Shown: one piece after another, positions 62,170-64,000 of the stretch
Layout: every line of letters starts with the position of its first letter
Numbering within the stretch: the first letter of the stretch is position 1
Source of the DNA: Actinomadura madurae
GTDB taxonomy: Bacteria > Actinomycetota > Actinomycetes > Streptosporangiales > Streptosporangiaceae
Direction: 5' to 3'
DNA: 64,000 nt
Assembly (NCBI RefSeq): GCF_900115095.1
Contig: NZ_FOVH01000002.1
Span: forward strand, 186,001 to 250,000
Made by a program: the position numbers and the translations under genes
The notes under the pieces: model-generated
Told to the model about the DNA's origin: nothing
Databases searched by the model: none
Seen by the model: the letters and a program-made list of their open reading frames with translations, nothing else

Positions 62170-63534
62170 CTACTGTCGGGTGGGAAGGGTGATGTGCCAG
62201 CTTCCCGATGGGGTTGTCCAGATCAGGAGGCCTGGCCAGGGCTGGATCAGGGTCCAGCCGGGGGACTGTTTTGTCCGGTGATGTCGCCTGCAGAGTGGGG
62301 CGAGGTTGCACTGGCAGGTGAGTCCCTGGCCCCAGGGGACGGTGTGGTCGAGGTCGCAGCGGTTCGACCGTCGGTTGCAGGTCGGGAAGACGCAGGTTGC
62401 GTGGCGGGCCTCGATGAGGCGCCGCATGGCCGCCGGTGGGCGGTAGCCGCTGTGGCCGTGCCGGTCGGGCGTCAGGCCGGTGGCGCGGCACCAGCTCTCG
62501 CGAAGGCCGCGTAGCTGGTCATGCATGTCCTGGACGGCCCGGTTGATCAGGAAGGGCAGGGCGTTGGTCCGTCCCGTGGCGCGGGCGTGTGTGAGGATCT
62601 TGCTGAACCGCTCATCGGCCATCTTGGCGAGGGTCTCGACGATCGTCGCGTCTGGAAGGGCGACCGCTGCGGGAGCGACGGCCGTAGCTCGCGGCGGCTC
62701 GACCTGCCGGGCGTCGGACGCACACGTGGCCTCGGGGAACGACGTTCCCTTCAGGAGTTCCTTGGCGAGGTCGGCGCGGATGGCGTGGAGAGGGCGCACA
62801 TCGCCGTCCGCCTTCAGGCCCCGCGCGACGGCGACGATCTTGTTGAAGATGGCGTGGGCCTCGGTCGTCTCCAGACCGGTGAGAGTCAGGTCGGTGGTGC
62901 CTTCGAGGGTGTCCCAGAGGTGCAGGTCGCGGCGGCGGACGGCCTCGCGCTTACGCTCTTCGAGGCGTTCAGGGGCGAACTTCTGCACGATGCGCCGTAT
63001 GCGGCGGCGAAGCTGGCCGGTGGTCTGGTCGGGCGCCTTGTCCAGGACGGCGGTCTCGACCCGCTCGGGGAGGCCGTCCAGAAGCCCGTCGGTGAGGTCG
63101 CTGATGACGCGGGTCTTCGGCAGGTCGATCCGGCCGGTCTCCAGAGCCTCGCGCGTGGCCGGCAGGTCGTTGGCGAGCCGGTCGGCGAGGTGGACCAGTG
63201 TGGCGGCCGCGTCGCCGGTCACCGCGAGTGCGGCGGCGACTTCTTCGACGACCGATTCGTGGGCGGACAGGATCCGGTAGTCGGGGCCGCCCTCGGCCTC
63301 GTCGGCGAGGCGGCGGCGGGACAACTCCGCGATGGCGGCGAGTTCGCGAGCCTGCGCCCATGAGGTCTGACGTCGCGCGGCGGCGGCCACTTCCATGAGT
63401 TCGGTGTCCGAGAGTCCGTCCAATCCGCTGGAAAGGCAGATGGCCAACTGCGGGCCTGGCGGAAACCATCCGCGCCCTTCCCACTCACCCACTTCGATGC
63501 GCACGTCTTCGGCGATCGTCAGAGCCGTCATCAT
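62170..63534 (-). CDS. DUF222 domain protein with C-terminal HNH nuclease
   Basis: A 454-residue protein: a DUF222 helical domain (about 30-330, SSGLDGLSDTELMEVAAAARR; LPKTRVISDLTDGL) followed by an HNH endonuclease domain. The nuclease motif is CVFPTCNRRSNRCDLDHTVP, with CNLAPLCRRHH completing the His/Cys set. Such proteins occur in large numbers in actinomycetes; their role is unsettled. GGAGGGGG precedes two tandem ATGs (63534 and 63531). Confidence 0.88.
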   Translation of the reverse strand: MMTALTIAEDVRIEVGEWEGRGWFPPGPQLAICLSSGLDGLSDTELMEVAAAARRQTSWAQARELAAIAELSRRRLADEAEGGPDYRILSAHESVVEEVAAALAVTGDAAATLVHLADRLANDLPATREALETGRIDLPKTRVISDLTDGLLDGLPERVETAVLDKAPDQTTGQLRRRIRRIVQKFAPERLEERKREAVRRRDLHLWDTLEGTTDLTLTGLETTEAHAIFNKIVAVARGLKADGDVRPLHAIRADLAKELLKGTSFPEATCASDARQVEPPRATAVAPAAVALPDATIVETLAKMADERFSKILTHARATGRTNALPFLINRAVQDMHDQLRGLRESWCRATGLTPDRHGHSGYRPPAAMRRLIEARHATCVFPTCNRRSNRCDLDHTVPWGQGLTCQCNLAPLCRRHHRTKQSPGWTLIQPWPGLLIWTTPSGSWHITLPTRQ

Positions 63535-63744
63535 TGGATCACCCCCTCCCGCTTCACCAAATTCATCTTACCATCTTTGTGGCTCTACGCAGTCATGCTG
63601 TAGCTCTGAGTTAAACTTTCTCGCCCCTTCTCTTGATCGTCAAAGCTGAGGCAGTCTTTTTGTCGGAATAGCGTGGTTGAGGCAGGTGGACGGCTGAGCG
63701 GGCTCCCGCGGATAGTGCCTACATGTAGGTCACCGTCGGCTGAA

Positions 63745-63934
63745 GTCACGTTGGTTGCTGTAGTGGGCTGGTATTTGAGCTCAAGGGTTGCGGTCCCACC
63801 GGGGTTGCGCCCAGAAAGCGCGCCTTCGGCGCGTCGCCGACAACAGCGCGGCCGCAAGGCCGCGCCAGGAAGGCAGGAGAGTCGCAAAGCCGCAGATAAA
63901 ACGAACAACAACCCGCTACCTCAACCAACGTGAC
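63745..63934. repeat. Inverted-repeat element with internal GC hairpins
   Basis: GTCACGTTGGTTG (63745-63757) and its reverse complement CAACCAACGTGAC (63922-63934) bound about 190 bp. Inside are two strong hairpins: GCGCGCC-TTC-GGCGCG near 63819 and GCGCGGCC-GCAA-GGCCGCGC near 63848. No gene is seen between 63535 and 64000. Looks like a dispersed palindromic repeat. Confidence 0.65.
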
Positions 63935-64000
63935 AGCAATATGTGGTGAGCGGGACGGGCGTGCAGACGTACAGGAGCGGGCCCAGCCGTCCACTCGCAT

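Noticed and set aside
62170..63534. The HNH protein as a homing endonuclease or defence nuclease
   Set aside because: DUF222-HNH proteins are very numerous in actinomycetes, and no intron, intein or defence partner is present here.

Overview
The window is very GC-rich DNA from a filamentous actinomycete. Dense ATGA/GTGA-coupled operons, LacI-controlled sugar ABC cassettes of the Streptomyces ceb/mal type, an SSI-type protease inhibitor, an MmyB-type regulator next to an SDR and a DUF222-HNH protein all fit. A Thermomonosporaceae-like host (Actinomadura and relatives) is plausible, but this is inference. No rRNA, tRNA, CRISPR array or intact transposase was seen.

Region 1 (1-6740, all minus): a DUF4331 protein, a TPR protein, a NicO-type metal transporter, sigma-K and its anti-sigma factor RskA, then pnuC and a partial nadR. 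Region 2 (6984-11216): a pdhA-pdhB-E2 operon facing a GntR gene, with a perfect palindrome between them. Region 3 (11239-15613): a GntR gene facing an NRAMP transporter, pxpB, pxpC and a DUF1445 gene. This is a 5-oxoproline/D-glutamate module without pxpA.

Region 4 (15634-47387) is a carbohydrate island. A Ser/Thr kinase with an extracellular CBM2 domain is followed by an ABC transporter, GH31 alpha-xylosidase, GH1, a decayed MFS gene, a LacI regulator, secreted GH3 and secreted GH35. Together these suggest use of xyloglucan-type oligosaccharides. A cebEFG-bglC-cebR operon and a malEFG-GH13-malR operon lie on the minus strand. Palindromes tie the three together: two CebR-type boxes (one before each of the first two cassettes), two copies of TCGAAGCGCTTCGA (before the xyloglucan ABC operon and before GH3), and a MalR-like site before malE. 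An XRE-SDR pair, two small protease inhibitors (SSI and an emfourin-like protein) and a deaminase sit between the cassettes.

Region 5 (47593-56286): two nucleotidyltransferase-fold genes precede a tightly coupled cluster. It encodes a divergent GTP cyclohydrolase II, a CDP-alcohol phosphatidyltransferase, an MDR dehydrogenase, a 6-PTPS homologue, a glycosyltransferase, a methyltransferase, an LPG-synthase-like membrane protein, a creatininase-family hydrolase and a PAP2 membrane protein. I consider this the best candidate for an undescribed pathway. The methyltransferase start carries a 75-bp in-frame palindromic insertion.

Region 6 (56437-64000): DUF1349, an HSL-type hydrolase, an imine-reductase-like oxidoreductase behind a MerR-type promoter, a hypothetical protein, degenerate DNA with a recombinase remnant, an MmpS-like lipoprotein, an AlkD-type protein, a DUF222-HNH protein and a palindromic repeat region.
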